A stretch of DNA of 64,000 bases from Haliclona indistincta (GCA_964017065.1 OZ024783.1:15546902-15610901); one strand, 5' to 3'. Shown: positions 1-12,560, counted from the first letter of the stretch. Notes: generated by a model from the sequence alone, not told the origin. Program-made: numbers and translations.

Positions 1-294
1 CCTCCCTCACACAAGAGGTAGGGGGATGACAGTATGGGACTACAGCGTGGAATCAAGGTGAGTGGGCATGAATTTAATGTCATGGTCACCAAATAATTGT
101 GTGTACAATGTGCATGCTTAGTGTAATGGGCCTAGGTTCATTAAATGTAGCTTTATTTTCTAGCCATGGGTATTTGTACAGACGGACTAGCAGAGTGCAG
201 TTTGCTTGCCTATCGATAGTCTTCGACCATACCTAGTTTCAGCCGCGCAGCGTTAGCCATAGCGGAAAGACGAGCCAGCCCGGTGGCGACCAAT
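1..294. repeat. Direct duplicate of 892-1185, cut by the gap
   Basis: This block is repeated, as far as I can read base for base, at 892-1185. The duplication stops exactly where the N run begins. The two copies are about 890 bp apart. The second copy continues into the left arm of a large palindrome, so the first copy may be the other end of the same structure, a true tandem duplication, or the same locus assembled twice across a gap. No gene is visible here. Confidence 0.85.
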
Positions 295-494
295 NNNNNN
301 NNNNNNNNNNNNNNNNNNNNNNNNNNNNNNNNNNNNNNNNNNNNNNNNNNNNNNNNNNNNNNNNNNNNNNNNNNNNNNNNNNNNNNNNNNNNNNNNNNNN
401 NNNNNNNNNNNNNNNNNNNNNNNNNNNNNNNNNNNNNNNNNNNNNNNNNNNNNNNNNNNNNNNNNNNNNNNNNNNNNNNNNNNNNNNNNNNNNN
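295..494. other. Assembly gap (200 N)
   Basis: A run of 200 undetermined bases. The round length suggests a scaffold gap of nominal rather than measured size. Any open reading frame running through it has no meaning. Confidence 0.99.
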
Positions 495-1033
495 GTTCAG
501 GTGTGTATTAAATCAACTTTCGGTAATGATAGTTTGTCCAGATTACATGGTAAGGGTCTATATCTTATATCCTATGATAGTTGGGGGCCAACAAACTGCG
601 TTTGTTCCTTGGACCGGTCGGGTATCTCCCTCTGCTACTAGTATGTCCCCCAACTTGACCCAGTGTGGTAAAACAATCCACGCAAGCCCATACTCATGCA
701 ATGTCAATAAGCTATGAGAAAATAGTACATTGTGAAAAGTATCCAGGTGCAGGCTGCAGGGCTAGCTGACAGCCTTAAGCTCCTGTTGACTAACAAGCGG
801 ACAAGCCAGGTAGCAGTCGGGACAGCTACGCATGCAGAGGGAGGATATCTTGCTTGCCCGACCTGCCGGTCTCGCGTGTTTCGCCATCTCCCTCCCTCAC
901 ACAAGAGGTAGGGGGATGACAGTATGGGACTACAGCGTGGAATCAAGGTGAGTGGGCATGAATTTAATGTCATGGTCACCAAATAATTGTGTGTACAATG
1001 TGCATGCTTAGTGTAATGGGCCTAGGTTCATTA

Positions 1034-1602
1034 AATGTAGCTTTATTTTCTAGCCATGGGTATTTGTACAGACGGACTAGCAGAGTGCAGTTTGCTTGCC
1101 TATCGATAGTCTTCGACCATACCTAGTTTCAGCCGCGCAGCGTTAGCCATAGCGGAAAGACGAGCCAGCCCGGTGGCGACCAATAACGATCGGTTGGGGA
1201 GATTTTTCATAAGTTGTGTGAACCGTACGAAGCTAAAACTGCTCCAGCAAGCTCTCCTGCCATCTGTGCAGAATCCGTTGCATGGATTTCACCGAGCGAT
1301 GCTCGTACGCGATATTACAGCTGTATGCTGCAGGCATCGCTCGGCGAAATCCATGCAACGGATTCTGCACAGATGGCAGGAGAGCTTGCTGGAGCAGTTT
1401 TAGCTTCGTACGGTTCACACAACTTATGAAAAATCTCCCCAACCGATCGTTATTGGTCGCCACCGGGCTGGCTCGTCTTTCCGCTATGGCTAACGCTGCG
1501 CGGCTGAAACTAGGTATGGTCGAAGACTATCGATAGGCAAGCAAACTGCACTCTGCTAGTCCGTCTGTACAAATACCCATGGCTAGAAAATAAAGCTACA
1601 TT
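1034..1602. repeat. Large near-perfect palindrome (inverted repeat)
   Basis: The left arm 1034-1302 is the reverse complement of 1334-1602, with only about one mismatch seen near the loop, and the spacer is 31 bp. The arms meet around position 1318. The short ORFs on the two strands inside it are mirror images of each other and are not genes. It could be a fold-back transposon or a chimeric (hairpin) read next to the gap. I see no transposase and no clear target duplication. Confidence 0.85.
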
Positions 1603-1960
1603 CTAAAGTCGTGAATATCATTAATTCTGGTAACCCGCTACCTTACATAATCTGTGGTAATGCTATCATCACTGAGGTTGGCTGGGTTGTGTAAACTTGT
1701 GACGTAGAAAATGTCCAACACCCTCCTAGGCGGTATATTTTATGGTTGTATACTCTTAGGCAATGAACTCTTGCTACTACCACTATACAGTCAGTGGTTG
1801 AGCATTAATTTTGGTTCTGTATGTCTGTTGGTGTGTCCATCATTGACTACATGTACTGTACATGTGAGATATTTCTACTAGATACATCATCCCATTCCTA
1901 CGTACATTGTTGTTACACCTGACAAAGAAGTGCATCAATGGTCAAACTATAGTTGACTTT
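1603..1960. other. Intronic spacer of unit 1; no gene seen
   Basis: From about 1787 this stretch aligns with 55277 onward in unit 3, which is the intron between the first two ankyrin exons there. The counterpart of the unit-3 exons at 54861-54893 and 55096-55200 is not found upstream. The 5' end of the unit-1 gene therefore appears lost to the palindrome and gap, or lies outside the window. Confidence 0.6.
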
Positions 1961-2585
1961 AGGTGTGTCCACACTATGTAGTGAATGCGCATTCGATCCG
2001 GATCGAATGCGCATTGACTGCGTCCACACCTAATGCGCATTGGCTAATCCGGTTCGAATCCGGATTCAGCTCAATCCACCTCCAGAGGTGGTTTCGATCC
2101 GGATCGCGCAATTGCGCTTTGCGCATACGGCCAGAAACGAGGTGCGGTTTGCTCTATCATGTGACTGATCGAGGCAGAGTTGCCTGCCAGTCTATCTACT
2201 GACTAGTCTGCCAGACTGACGAATACTGGGCGCTGTTAGGTCCATACTGAGCGCTGTTTGGCGAATACTGGACGCTGTAGTATGCTTACGTTCGTCTTCT
2301 CCGTGCTCGTGCATGAGCTCTTTCCCTCAGCATCCTACGCGACGTTCGAGTGCGCCTGAGAGCCATCCATAGAAAGAACAGCACAGCTAGTGCAGTTCGC
2401 GGTACCGCCATCCTGTGTTGGTATACGCGTGACTATCACGTGCAAACATGCATGTTGAAACTGCTTCGTCAGTAGTACTACTAGTAGTGTGGACGCGATG
2501 AATGCGCATTGAATGCGATTTCGATTCGCATCGATCAATTCGGTTTGCAAACCGGTTCGAATCCAGTTCAGGTGTGGACACACCT
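1961..2585. mobile_element. Non-autonomous DNA transposon, PIF/Harbinger-like MITE
   Basis: Terminal inverted repeats AGGTGTGTCCACAC and GTGTGGACACACCT bound a 625-bp insert rich in short palindromes such as GCGCATTCGATCCGGATCGAATGCGC-like arms. The paralogous intron of unit 3 (about 55431-55460) lacks it and reads straight through. That gives exact ends and a TTT/TTT 3-bp target duplication. A 3-bp duplication fits the PIF/Harbinger superfamily. No transposase is encoded. Confidence 0.8.
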
Positions 2586-2952
2586 TTTGTCTCAGTGTCA
2601 GGCTAAATGGAGTGTGTACCATGCTTGTACATGTACTGTATAATAACCTATTTATACATGTGCTTTGCTGTTTCATTTTAACTGTTGACTACATGTCAAT
2701 CGAACACTACTTGATAGTGTGGTGTCGTGAGCTTTCCATTCCTCTCTTCTGTATGATGCATGTGAGACATTGTGAGTAAGAACATGTATAGGAGCAGTAA
2801 ATGGAATGATGTAGTCATCGATAGATACATGCACATCATGGAGGACACTGTTTGATCAGTGGGAGACTTACTTTATAACACAATATTTATTATGTACTCA
2901 TTTATTACCACTCACTGTGTCATTATTGTCATTATTCTCTACTATTATACAG

Positions 2953-5900
2953 GGGACTCCTCTTCATATTAGTTCATCGAACGGATTATCCCAGGTTGTT
3001 GACTTTTTACTGTCACAGCCTGGGATAGTGGTTGACTCTCGTGATAATGTATGGTAATACACACACTCACGCACAAATTAACACACACTGGGTGTGGTCA
3101 GTGTGACAATGTATAGTGTGAATAAATTCATAGAGCTGGTAGTGCACATTCCCAGAAATAGGCGGACACGGAGTTGATTTTACCGTCACACGCTTCATGC
3201 ACGTCGAGCCCCAAAATCAATGGACGGCATTGAGCGCCTCGACTTTCACGCTTTGTACCTGCGCTCCAATTTACAGACTGCTCAATGCCAACATCTAAAA
3301 GTAAGCTTTAACTCACTATAGCTCTAATAGTCATGCTTAGAAGGGAGCTAGTTCAATTTTAAGCTGTTCAAATTTACCGTGAATTATTGCTGTATATGCT
3401 CCAATGGACTCCATACATTCCCGCTCAAAATTGTGCTATCTTGGCTACTTCGAACAAATTTGGGGCAATGATGCCTGCACATTTTGACAGTTGTCAACTT
3501 CAGAAACTTTTGATGAAGCGTTAAATTGAAAGCGTAAAAGCATTCAGAAGAACACTGGGTGGCTACTTCTAACGCAGGGACCAGCACCGATGGGGGATTG
3601 AGACTGAGACGGTGATTCTGCATCGTTTGTAGTAGTATGATTGTCCTCTGTCTCTGGCAGACGATCAGCGTCTGGCTCGTCTTCGTTATTAGCGTCAGAC
3701 TCGTGACTGCTCGCTCCACGAAAAATTTCCAACAAATTCATCTGCTTAGATCGTTTTGATGGCGGTAAAGATAGAGAAGACATCGTTAAAGCAGCTCCTA
3801 GATCTTATCATGGGCGTTCTCTGGCTAAGCTACACGTGGGTTGTGGGTGTGGCTTTAATGAAAACTTGGGGGGGCACGTGCCCCCTGTGCCCCCCCCGGT
3901 TCCTACGCCTATGATAATTATACTGTACTGGTACACACAATATCAGTCACCGTCTGATACACTAGTTACTGAATGTTTTATTGTGTGTATTTGTAGTATA
4001 ATGTTATTACCAACAAGACCAGTTACCATGTGTTGTGCTTGACACTACTAACAAGCTCACACTCAATAATCATGTGTTCTTCACTTGTTGTTTATTCTAT
4101 AGGCTAATGAGACACCACTTCATCGCTGTGCATTTTATGGTCATGTGGCATTGGCTCAGCTGCTTGTTGCTGCAGGAGCATCCATTTATGCAACCAATAA
4201 TGTGAGTACATGTACATGTGTGTCTAGTTATACTACTAATGTAAATTAAGTGCTTCAGATTTTTTCTTGTAAAAAAATTTTCAGACGTACTATCTCTGTA
4301 TATTGCTTTGCAAAGAGCTAGTTTTAACTTCGTGCCGTGTTTTTTGTGCGCTGTTTGAAGCTTGCAAAGTGGATCTTTTGATGTCGTAGGTCTGATGCAT
4401 ACTTCTTGTTGCTATTTCAAGAAGCGTCAAGCTATGCTTTTGTAGTTATAAAACTGTGTTGAATATGCTTTGTGTTAGGTCCTCTGCGTGTTTTAAAAAG
4501 CGGTGTAGCTTCCAGTGAAATCTAGAGACGAATGAAAAACGTTTACTTTACGAGGCGTCCAGGAGCGTGCTGTGGCTTGACAAAGGCAACTAAGGTTTTG
4601 CTTATACCTTGTTCTTTGAGCCAGGCGAATTTCTGAGACCTTTAATAAACTCCGAGCACTGAATAATATTAGCTCAGTTAAAGTACAGTAGTTGTTCAAG
4701 TCGAGATCTTCAATAGCAGCTGTTACTCGTTAAACCACGCTCCTAACTCACGTGATGTCAGAACTAGTCAAATTTGAACTTTTGGTGTGCACCGTAAACG
4801 TGAATCTAAAACTCACTAATAACATGCACTGTGTCTGTCACTAATAGTTGTCTTGATGATGTAATAGCAGCTACTATAGAGGATCTCAATATTGATTCAT
4901 GTGTACGTGTCATTGTTTATACAGTTCATTTGAGTATGTCCTAACCAGTGCTGTTCTGTTACTCTCACACATGTTCTGGTGGATTATAGCTAATGGAATA
5001 CAGTGGTAGTCCTATAGCTTGTATGCCCTCTGAGTATCTGTAAGTGTCTCTGCTAAACAAACTGTGAAATAAAATTGCCTGATCTGATTCAGTCTCGTTT
5101 CTTGATGACAGTGCAGAGCTAGTGTGTGTACTCAATCGTGTAGCAATGAGCGTCACCATCTGATGTACACGTGTGGTACATGTACATGCATGATTCTTTA
5201 ATTTACTGATGAAATGATATGAGTTTACCGATACTATCGATACTGATACTTTCCATCTAAGTATAGTCGATTACAAATACCGATACTAATAAAAATACTT
5301 GAATTTCCAATTTATTCGAAAACGACATCATCTCTACTTTTATTAGCAGCACAGACAGCAAAAATTTGTTGAACCTGAAGACATAATTATAGCAATCCAC
5401 TCTATAGCTACATGGTTGTAAATGCACATAACTACTAGAGTTCTAATGAACACATACCCGTGCGCTGAGCTGGGAGCTAAACACGACTACTCCAGCATTA
5501 CTGCAACACGCATGTTACAGCTAGCCCATAGACAGCTCCAGAAAAATAGATGGTAGCATATATGCACTAACAGTTGATTGGCACATCACAGAAGGCCTCA
5601 AGAAAGACTGATACCGTAGCCAAGGGCTTATTGAGCCGCGAAGCGGCGAAAGGGCATGCAACTAATGTAGACGGCATAGTGCTGAGTGTTACTATAAATA
5701 GAATGTATAACTACTAATAAGTTAATGTTTCCGGTTACTAGCATGATCTGCTGAGAGCGCGCGAATACACACTGTTCTGTTGATGTCGCCATCGATACTG
5801 CACAGCGCGCATGAAGCAAAGGCGAAGATGGACCTAGAGAGCGTTTCTGGAGAATGGCTCTGCTGTCTCAAACGTCTGTACTTCTTGCGCAAAGCTGTGG

Positions 5901-8900
5901 CAGCCACGGTTGTACTCATAGGTGCTTTAGATACAACAAATCCAGGTAAACTGCTAGTATGCTAAATCCATTAGCACTGTGTCACTAGCTGCCGCTCTTG
6001 ATACGCGCTGCCGCCCTGTGGTAACCGGAAGTAAGTCAGGACACGCCTACACACTTTTGCGAACGGCCGTTTATGTTAAGCTTACCTGATTATACGGATA
6101 ACTATTTATAGTAACACTCAGCACTATGCAGTCTACACTATGGTATTCAGAGTTGCACGCCCTCTTGCCGCTAAGGTTCGATGAGCCCTTGCCGTAGCTA
6201 TAGGCCTCAAGAAGCTCTGACGTATGGTACATGTGAGACTGAGTGAGGACATCGACATGGATAGGAGGTTGGGTGACACACCCACAATACCGTAAAGTGC
6301 TCTTACAAGGACACGTAGCTTTAGAAAGCCATGGATTAGCCGCTAGAGCAAGGCTTGCTAGCACAGAAAACGTCTTCATAGGACTATAAATTCAGTGAAG
6401 AAGCTGCAGAGAGTTTTTTCGTGGAGAGTTTCGAGCGGTAAGACGTAAACAAGCATGTTTTTTGACGACACACATATACACACATACATACATACACACA
6501 CAGACGGACACAAACGCATAACCATCACGCATACTGCGCACGGGTAAAAATTGTGTATCAGTGAGTGTAACAGTACCAATACAGTATACTGATACACTGA
6601 GTATCAGCATTGATACCGATACCGATGCTGGTATCAGTGCATCACTACTTTAATTGTTTGTGTATCATTATGATTCACACTATTCTATTGTTACACTATA
6701 GTTGGGTGAGACTCCACTTGATAAGGCAAGAATGATGGGAAATCAAGACATGATAAACTATCTTACAGGACTTACTGATGGTCAGTGTACATGTTAGTAC
6801 TATACTTGTTCATTACGACAGTAAATGCTGGATGTTTCATTGTTGACAGAGCATTGTTGTACAGTTAAAACATGCGGTATATTGTTGAAATTTAAGAATC
6901 GTTAACTCAGGAACTGACAAGTATAGAATGTAGCTACAGTAACGGAAGGTCTCGGAGAAGTGTACTGAACTTAGTAGATAAGATCATTTTAGGATGACTT
7001 GTCAGCTGATTGTAATGCCAGCTAGCTGCACAGTAACAGTGTCAAGACTGACAGTGGTCATGATAGCCTTGTTCTATCAGTCACTGATACAGTAGTCACA
7101 GTACTGCAGTGCTGTCAGTACATGAGCTAGTATACAATGCTCATGCATGTGGTCCAGTGCAGGCTAGTAACCATTCTGATACTACATGCACCATGGTGCA
7201 GATGCCTCGGTGTGTATACCACACTTAATACTTGAAACAAATGCCACACAGTGAACTAGGGTATTGCCTTTGGTACCTTGGCAGTAACAAGACACAGTTT
7301 AGATAGTAGCAACCAGAAACCAAGCAAGTGCATAGCTGTGGTTTAATAACTAGTGAAATTCAGGACATTTGTGGGCGAGTAGTGTTGTGGCCATAAGTAT
7401 AGGTATTTAGCCGAAGAGATGCTTTTGAGAAGGTGTGATGCACTCCACCTTCTCGGTCTCTCCATCACGTCGCTCATGCTCCTTCTCTCTCATTTTCTGT
7501 AGCCTAAACTTTCTCTGTTCTTCAGTCTCTGCATCAAGTCGCTCATGCTCCTTCTCTTTGCGCTTGCTCGGTCTCAGTTGAGCAAAATTGAAACCATCCG
7601 GTGAATTACAACGCGCGGGCATTTACGGAATGATGTACTCATACATAGATAGATAGATAGTCACGGGGACGTTTTCGAACAGTATGGGGCTCACTCAGGC
7701 TCGCCCAATCAGCAATAGGCATAATTTTATGTGCCTGCAAAGTTCTAATGATCAGCACGCTGCTGAAACTCTGGTGCTCCGTTTCTTCAATTACACTGAG
7801 CTTGCCAGTTGTCCTGTAGTACATATCGAACCATCGGAAGTCTACTGTTGACAGTTTGTCTTTGTAAAAGACCGAAGTGCCTGTCAAGGTAGGCAAATCA
7901 TGAAATGATTCGAAAACTAGGTCTTCTTTGCAAATCTAACATAATTATTTAAAAGTCTTCGTTATACTTGCATTGCAACTATCAGTGCCTAGCTCTTAGC
8001 CGTTTCTGAGATCCAGCCTGGACACACACACTTAAACAGACTACTGTATGCCTCGTGGCTCCGCCCATACCGAGGCATAATCATTCAGCACTATGTACTG
8101 TAGCTACACATGTACTGTACATGTATAATAGTCTCTGTTTCTTTAGCTACACCATCATCACCATCTCTACCACTAACACCATCTCCTCCATCATCACATG
8201 GTAAGAAGCAATGTTACACATATGTTTCCTACGCACTAATGTGATTGAACCATCAAGATTTGTTAGCATTAGGAGAGCATGAAGAACAGAACGAGCTCAC
8301 AACTCTACTGCCATCAGAATAATAATCATGACTTTGACGGCTTACAGGCCCTTGCTTTGTTTGTGTAGTATGAGCACATTAACAATGCATTCTCTAGCTG
8401 TCACGTGCAAAGATTTCAGCAACCAGCCTGGAATGTGTTGACCATGTGCACAAAATAATGCATCACGCAAGCACAAAAACTTATAGTCCATCAATACATG
8501 TATGCAAGTCCTCTATGTATAGTTGATATTAATGATTGTAGCTTAATTTAATAATCTGACTGCCAGCATGATTTGTGCTACATGTATATTTCAGCAGCAA
8601 CTCCATTTTTAGCTTTATACTATACATGATATAATTATACTCAGTGACATGTATAGTGTAAATAGCTTCATTGTGTTAGTGATACATGATGTATTACTGG
8701 TATTCTTGATGTGTAGGTGTTGTGAACAGAAGTATTATACAGCAACACATTCAGCAGCAGGGTAGTGTACCAGTACGATCACTCAAGGGTTTCATGATCG
8801 GACCATCTCGTGTCGGTAAAACCATAGCACGACGTCGTCTCACTCACGAGATCGTTCGCATTTCACCAGATGAGATTGTTCCCAGTACCGGTATAGACGC

Positions 8901-11411
8901 TCCAATTACTGTCCAGTTGTATCGTGACGTTGACCGATCATCAGTGCTCTTGTCTGAGAACGAATGGAGGAGCCAGGGACTGGAGGAACAGTGCCGTGCT
9001 TTGTGTAGCCGTATTTTAAACTCCCCTGCTGCACACTCCAGTAGTAGGTCCACTACCAGTCCATCCACTGCTGCCAGCAGCTCACCTTGTCCTGCCACTC
9101 TCGTACAGGATTGGGACAATCTTACTCATCGCACACGAGATGAGCTAGTGGCCACTGCACTCACTAAATTAGTCAAAGATGAGGACTGGGAGACCATCCA
9201 GGAATTCCTCAAGAATACAGATATCCTCTCTTTTCTTCACTTTATCGATATTGGTGGCCAGCCAGAGTTTCACGAGATCTTACCTCTCCTATTGCACGGC
9301 TTGGCACTAAACATGGTCTTCTTCAACGTCACTCATGATCTAGACTCCCCCTACACAGTAGTGTACAGAGCTGATGGGTCCAGTTCAATACAGTATGAGT
9401 CAGAGTACACTATCAGAGAGATCATCCAGCGTGCTTTGTGCAGCATCTCCTCACTCCAGACTAGTCCAGACCACAAGCCGGCAGCCATTCTCATTGGCAC
9501 TCACCTGGACCAGACCAGTGAGGCAGCTGTTCTCGCTCTAGACCGCTCCATTCAGCAATCCTTCCAAGACGACTATTTCATGAGGAGAGATGTTCTGTGC
9601 TCAGTCAACAAGCCAGGAGAGGAGAAGAGATACATTCATCCACTCAACAACGTGAGTACAGACTCCAGCGATATTGAGGGCCTTCGTGAACTGATAACAA
9701 GAATAGTCCACAAGCGGTTTACTCCACAGCAGGTTCCAACAGGTGCATTATTGCTCCACCTGATACTGCGCATGAAATTCGATCCATCTCCAGGATGGTG
9801 CTCTCTAGAAGAGTGTGCAGTAATAGCTGAGCATTGTGGCATCTCCAGAGCAGATCTGAAAGGTGTCCTCCAGTACCTGCACGACAGGTATGGTACTATC
9901 CTTTACTATGGTCGGTTGACGAAGCTTGGCAAGCGTGTTATTGTGAATGTTAACCTGATTATGAAGCCGCCAGCAGAGCTGTTTGTGTCTGCATTTGGAG
10001 CAGTGGGAGGGGAACCAGAGACAGCTAAACACATGCGACTCACAGGAGAGGTTTCTCAACGTCTGATGAACAAGGCATGCAGTGAATCCTCTACTGACGA
10101 GAAGGGAATCCCGACTGATGAGATTGTGGAGCTACTAGAGTCGTGTTATATACTCTACAAGAATGCTCGATCGGCTAGTGAAGAAGAGGTGTACTTCTTG
10201 CCGTGCCTCCTCTACCCCGACCACAATGCGACGTCCACTAACCCCAAGCTCCTCACTGGTCTCCTCTATTCTCCTCTCCTCCTCATACCAGCTACTGGCT
10301 TTGTCCCTCTTGGCCAGTTCCAAGCCTCAGTCGTCAGATTCTCTCAAGATGAGAATTGGAGTTTGGATGAGGCCAATCGTTTTAGGAATCGAATTCGCTT
10401 TTACTTTCACAATGACAGAGAAGAAGGATTGGTTCATGTTGAGATTCGTAGTCTGGTTAGCCACATGGAGGTTCGTATTCTTACTGATGCCGTCATCAAC
10501 CCACGCTTAATCCTGGACTGTCGTCGCCAGCTGTGGACAATGTTCTGTGAAGTTGGTTCACTCTATCCTCACACTCGAGATGTGCGCTGGGACTTTGGGT
10601 TCTACTGTCCTCACGCTGTGCAGTCAGGTAGACGCCCTCATCCTGCACGCTGCCACCCAAAGACCAAGCCACAACACGTGATCTGTTCTATACGAGATTG
10701 TCGAGGAGGACCAGTTGGTTTAGAGAACAAACACAAGTGCTGGTTCACTGTACGTACATGTGTGTTGTAGCTTATAGTACTCTTTGCTTGTTTGTATACA
10801 GGAGGTGACTGAACTGGAGAGCTGTCACACAGTTACACAGCTACCCGCTGCTGCTGGTCGTGTTAGTCATAGAGGTAGAACACTCGGTGAGTTGCTAATC
10901 TCTTCCATACTAGACAGTGCAGTAGCATAGTTCAGTGTTTTTTGTGTTCCCTCAGGCTCTCCTCTCTCAGTGAACCTGCTTCTTAAAGCAGTCAGCAGTG
11001 TCACTGACTGGCATGGTCTTGGTCAACGACTGGGTCTCACAATGAGTCAACTACGAGGAATAGAACTCACCTACCATATGCATGGACCGGACAGACTGAA
11101 AGCTGAAATGTTTGATGTTTGGTTGAAGAGCTCTCCTGATGCATCTTGGACTGACCTGATCACAGCTTTGAGGGCAATGGGACTGGACAGTGTTGCTAGT
11201 AATGTCAGAGCAGACTACTCACCCACTGCACCAGGTATTGAATAATGATAATATGAACTATTGTCATGAGTGTACTGAGAGGTTGAGAGGTCACTAAAGG
11301 AACTCATACTGCAGGTGTTTTACAAGCCTTTGTTTTTGTTCCATTCCAGGAAGGGAACTAGTCCCCAGACAAGACCAATACCACAGATTCAAGTGCTGTG
11401 TGTGTTTATAA
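2953..11411 (+). CDS. Ankyrin-ROC-COR-Death protein, unit 1 (DAPK-like without kinase)
   Basis: Spliced gene, 5' end missing. Exons with consistent phases are 2953-3048, 4103-4201 and 6702-6780 (ankyrin repeats, TPLH motifs), 8147-8200 (Ser/Pro linker), 8717-10749, 10802-10886, 10956-11234 and 11350-11411 (TAA). The 2-kb exon encodes a ROC-type GTPase: P-loop GPSRVGKT (residues 27-34 counted from 8722), DIGGQPE switch II (176-182) and GTHLD (259-263, a G4 variant). A COR domain follows. The 10956 exon is a Death domain ([14 protein letters not shown] start, MFDVWLKSS core). By family this is a cell-death or innate-immune scaffold GTPase in the cytoplasm, with nucleotide state probably driving Death-domain contacts. 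The order ankyrin-ROC-COR-Death equals the C-terminal part of DAPK1, but no kinase exon is seen. The sequence ends in a Cys-rich tail read from a GT-rich exon; unit 2 uses different 3' exons. Exon borders are my inference from GT/AG and phase. Confidence 0.8.
3544..3912 (-). mobile_element. 5' remnant of a hAT-like transposon
   Basis: On the minus strand the end reads GGCGTAGGAACCGGGGGG, the usual shape of hAT termini of the CAGTGGCGTAGG type. It is followed by an ATG ORF (3783 down to 3544) starting [21 protein letters not shown] basic N-terminus followed by a short hydrophobic patch is typical of hAT zinc-finger transposases. Only about 80 residues remain and the catalytic part is absent. 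The element is specific to unit 1; the unit-3 intron lacks it. Confidence 0.45.
4202..5300. other. Intron of unit 1, duplicated in unit 3
   Basis: No exon was found. About 4300-5278 aligns with 62565-64000 in unit 3, including the segment with TTGCTTTGCAAAGAGC and the GATACTGATAC-rich tail. This supports duplication of the entire ankyrin-exon region, introns included. The unit-3 copy carries one extra insertion (62790-63780). Confidence 0.7.
5430..6600. repeat. Dispersed repeat, inverted relative to 61490-62440
   Basis: Two blocks recur in reverse orientation downstream. About 5440-5510 matches 62350-62410, and about 6230-6480 matches 61990-62220. The short minus-strand ORF starting [17 protein letters not shown] at 6379 lies in the shared block and has a second copy near 62092. 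Because the blocks flip as a set, they are probably parts of one transposon family rather than a gene. A variable GATACCGATAC-type microsatellite closes the block near 6600. Confidence 0.55.
7407..7896 (-). pseudogene. Fragment of a repeat-borne ORF with charged heptads
   Basis: The minus-strand ORF 7622-7407 holds two copies of an [20 protein letters not shown] unit. Such Arg/Glu-rich tandem units are common in the N-terminal parts of transposon-associated ORFs (Helitron and similar) in marine invertebrates. A second short minus ORF (7896-7639) follows without a recognisable domain. Both lie in an intron of the unit-1 ROC gene, on the opposite strand, and look like a decayed insertion. I cannot name the element. 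Confidence 0.3.
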
Positions 11412-11444
11412 TCATCATTCACTCGAGTCATCATCATCAGGTAG

Positions 11445-11546
11445 GTGTGTGTGTGTGTGTGCGTGTGTGCGCGTGCGCGTGTGTGCGTGTGTGTGCGTGT
11501 GCGTGTGTGTGCGTGTGCGTATGTGTGTGCGTGTGCGTGTGTGTGT

Positions 11547-11582
<36 letters not shown>

Positions 11583-11626
11583 ATGTGTGTGTGTGCGTGC
11601 GTGCGTGCGTGCGTGCGTGCGTGTGT

Positions 11627-11663
<37 letters not shown>

Positions 11664-11680
11664 TATATGTGTGTGTGGGT
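11445..11680. repeat. (GT)n microsatellite
   Basis: Interrupted GT/GC/GA dinucleotide run of about 235 bp, directly 3' of the last coding exon of the unit-1 gene. The long Cys-Val and His-Thr ORFs on either strand here are artefacts of the repeat. Confidence 0.97.
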
Positions 11681-11900
11681 GCCCTGGTGGTTCAATTGGC
11701 CTGGTAGAGTCTTGGGTTTAAACCCAAGAGGACACTGGTTCGAATCCCAGAATAGTGGGAGGTATAGTTGGTAACTCCTGCGAGCTCCTTGCCTGGGCTC
11801 CGGGAGTGCTCATAGCACCGGCACATCGTACCTGCTTAGTGCACTGGTGCCCTGGCTTGTCAAGGAACGCTTGACCTGTAATAGGCAGAGGCTTTGCTTT
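11681..11900 (+). mobile_element. tRNA-derived SINE candidate
   Basis: The first ~80 bases look like a tRNA. There is a D-arm-like box A (TTCAATTGGCCTGGTAGAG), a stem TCTTGGG/CCCAAGA in the anticodon position, and an exact RNA polymerase III box B, GGTTCGAATCC. No CCA-proximal acceptor stem closes properly, and about 130 bp of unrelated sequence follow, ending near a GT-rich stretch. That is the shape of a tRNA-derived SINE rather than a functional tRNA. Confidence 0.55.
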
Positions 11901-12048
11901 TTGTGTATGTGTGTCGCTGCGTGTATACTATGTGTGTGTGTGCGTGCGTGCCTCTGTATGTGTTGTTCTCTCATCGTGTACAGTATTTTGTGATGAGCCT
12001 GAGCAAGCCCCACATTTATCGTGACGATGTTTCATGTGCGTGCAAATT

Positions 12049-12050
<2 letters not shown>

Positions 12051-12110
<60 letters not shown>
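12051..12110. repeat. (ATCT)15 microsatellite
   Basis: Fifteen perfect tetranucleotide units. The LSIYLSIY translations in this region are repeat artefacts. Confidence 0.98.
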
Positions 12111-12560
12111 GTCACGGGGTGCGTTTGTCGCCTCAATGTTCCCAGAACATGCCTATGCATGTTCACAATAATTGGTAATGCCTGTTACACATCAAAATGC
12201 CTGAGAAAATACATACTACAGGATTCAGAATACAGCGACTAGAAATACCAAGACAAGAACTTGTAAAATACAAGAGTTTTTTAAGAAAACGACAACAAGA
12301 AGCTGATCAAGAAGAAAAAAGATTGTCAATAAAGGGAATTCCAGAGAGAATACCGACAGACAGAATGCATGAAGCATACGACAGCTAACCTATAACGCTC
12401 CTCAAAGTAGCTACGCTCAGGCTCGCCACTACAATGCAAACTAGTAGACTGTGTTAGTGATAGTTGTTTTGTGTGTAGTAGTGTTCATACACTCACTCAC
12501 TGTACTGTAGTGTATCATGTACTGTATATACTGTTGTTAGTTGTGTCTATCATTGTCACA

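Noticed and set aside
283..717. 144-codon ORF across the N run
   Set aside because: Half of it is undetermined bases; no real protein evidence.
1173..1463. Pair of similar 76-residue ORFs on opposite strands
   Set aside because: They are mirror images forced by the palindrome arms.
3384..3719. 111-codon minus-strand ORF overlapping the hAT fragment
   Set aside because: Out of frame with the recognisable hAT N-terminus and without a domain.
5780..5965. 61-codon ORF with a hydrophobic stretch
   Set aside because: Short, no splice context, lies in an intron of unit 1; not distinguishable from chance.
11294..11774. Long Cys-Val and His-Thr ORFs on both strands
   Set aside because: Produced by the GT/CA microsatellite; present in several frames at once.
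12197..12388. 63-codon charged ORF (PRQELVKYKSFLRKRQQEAD)
   Set aside because: Looks coiled-coil-like but isolated, without splice sites or a homologue I recognise.
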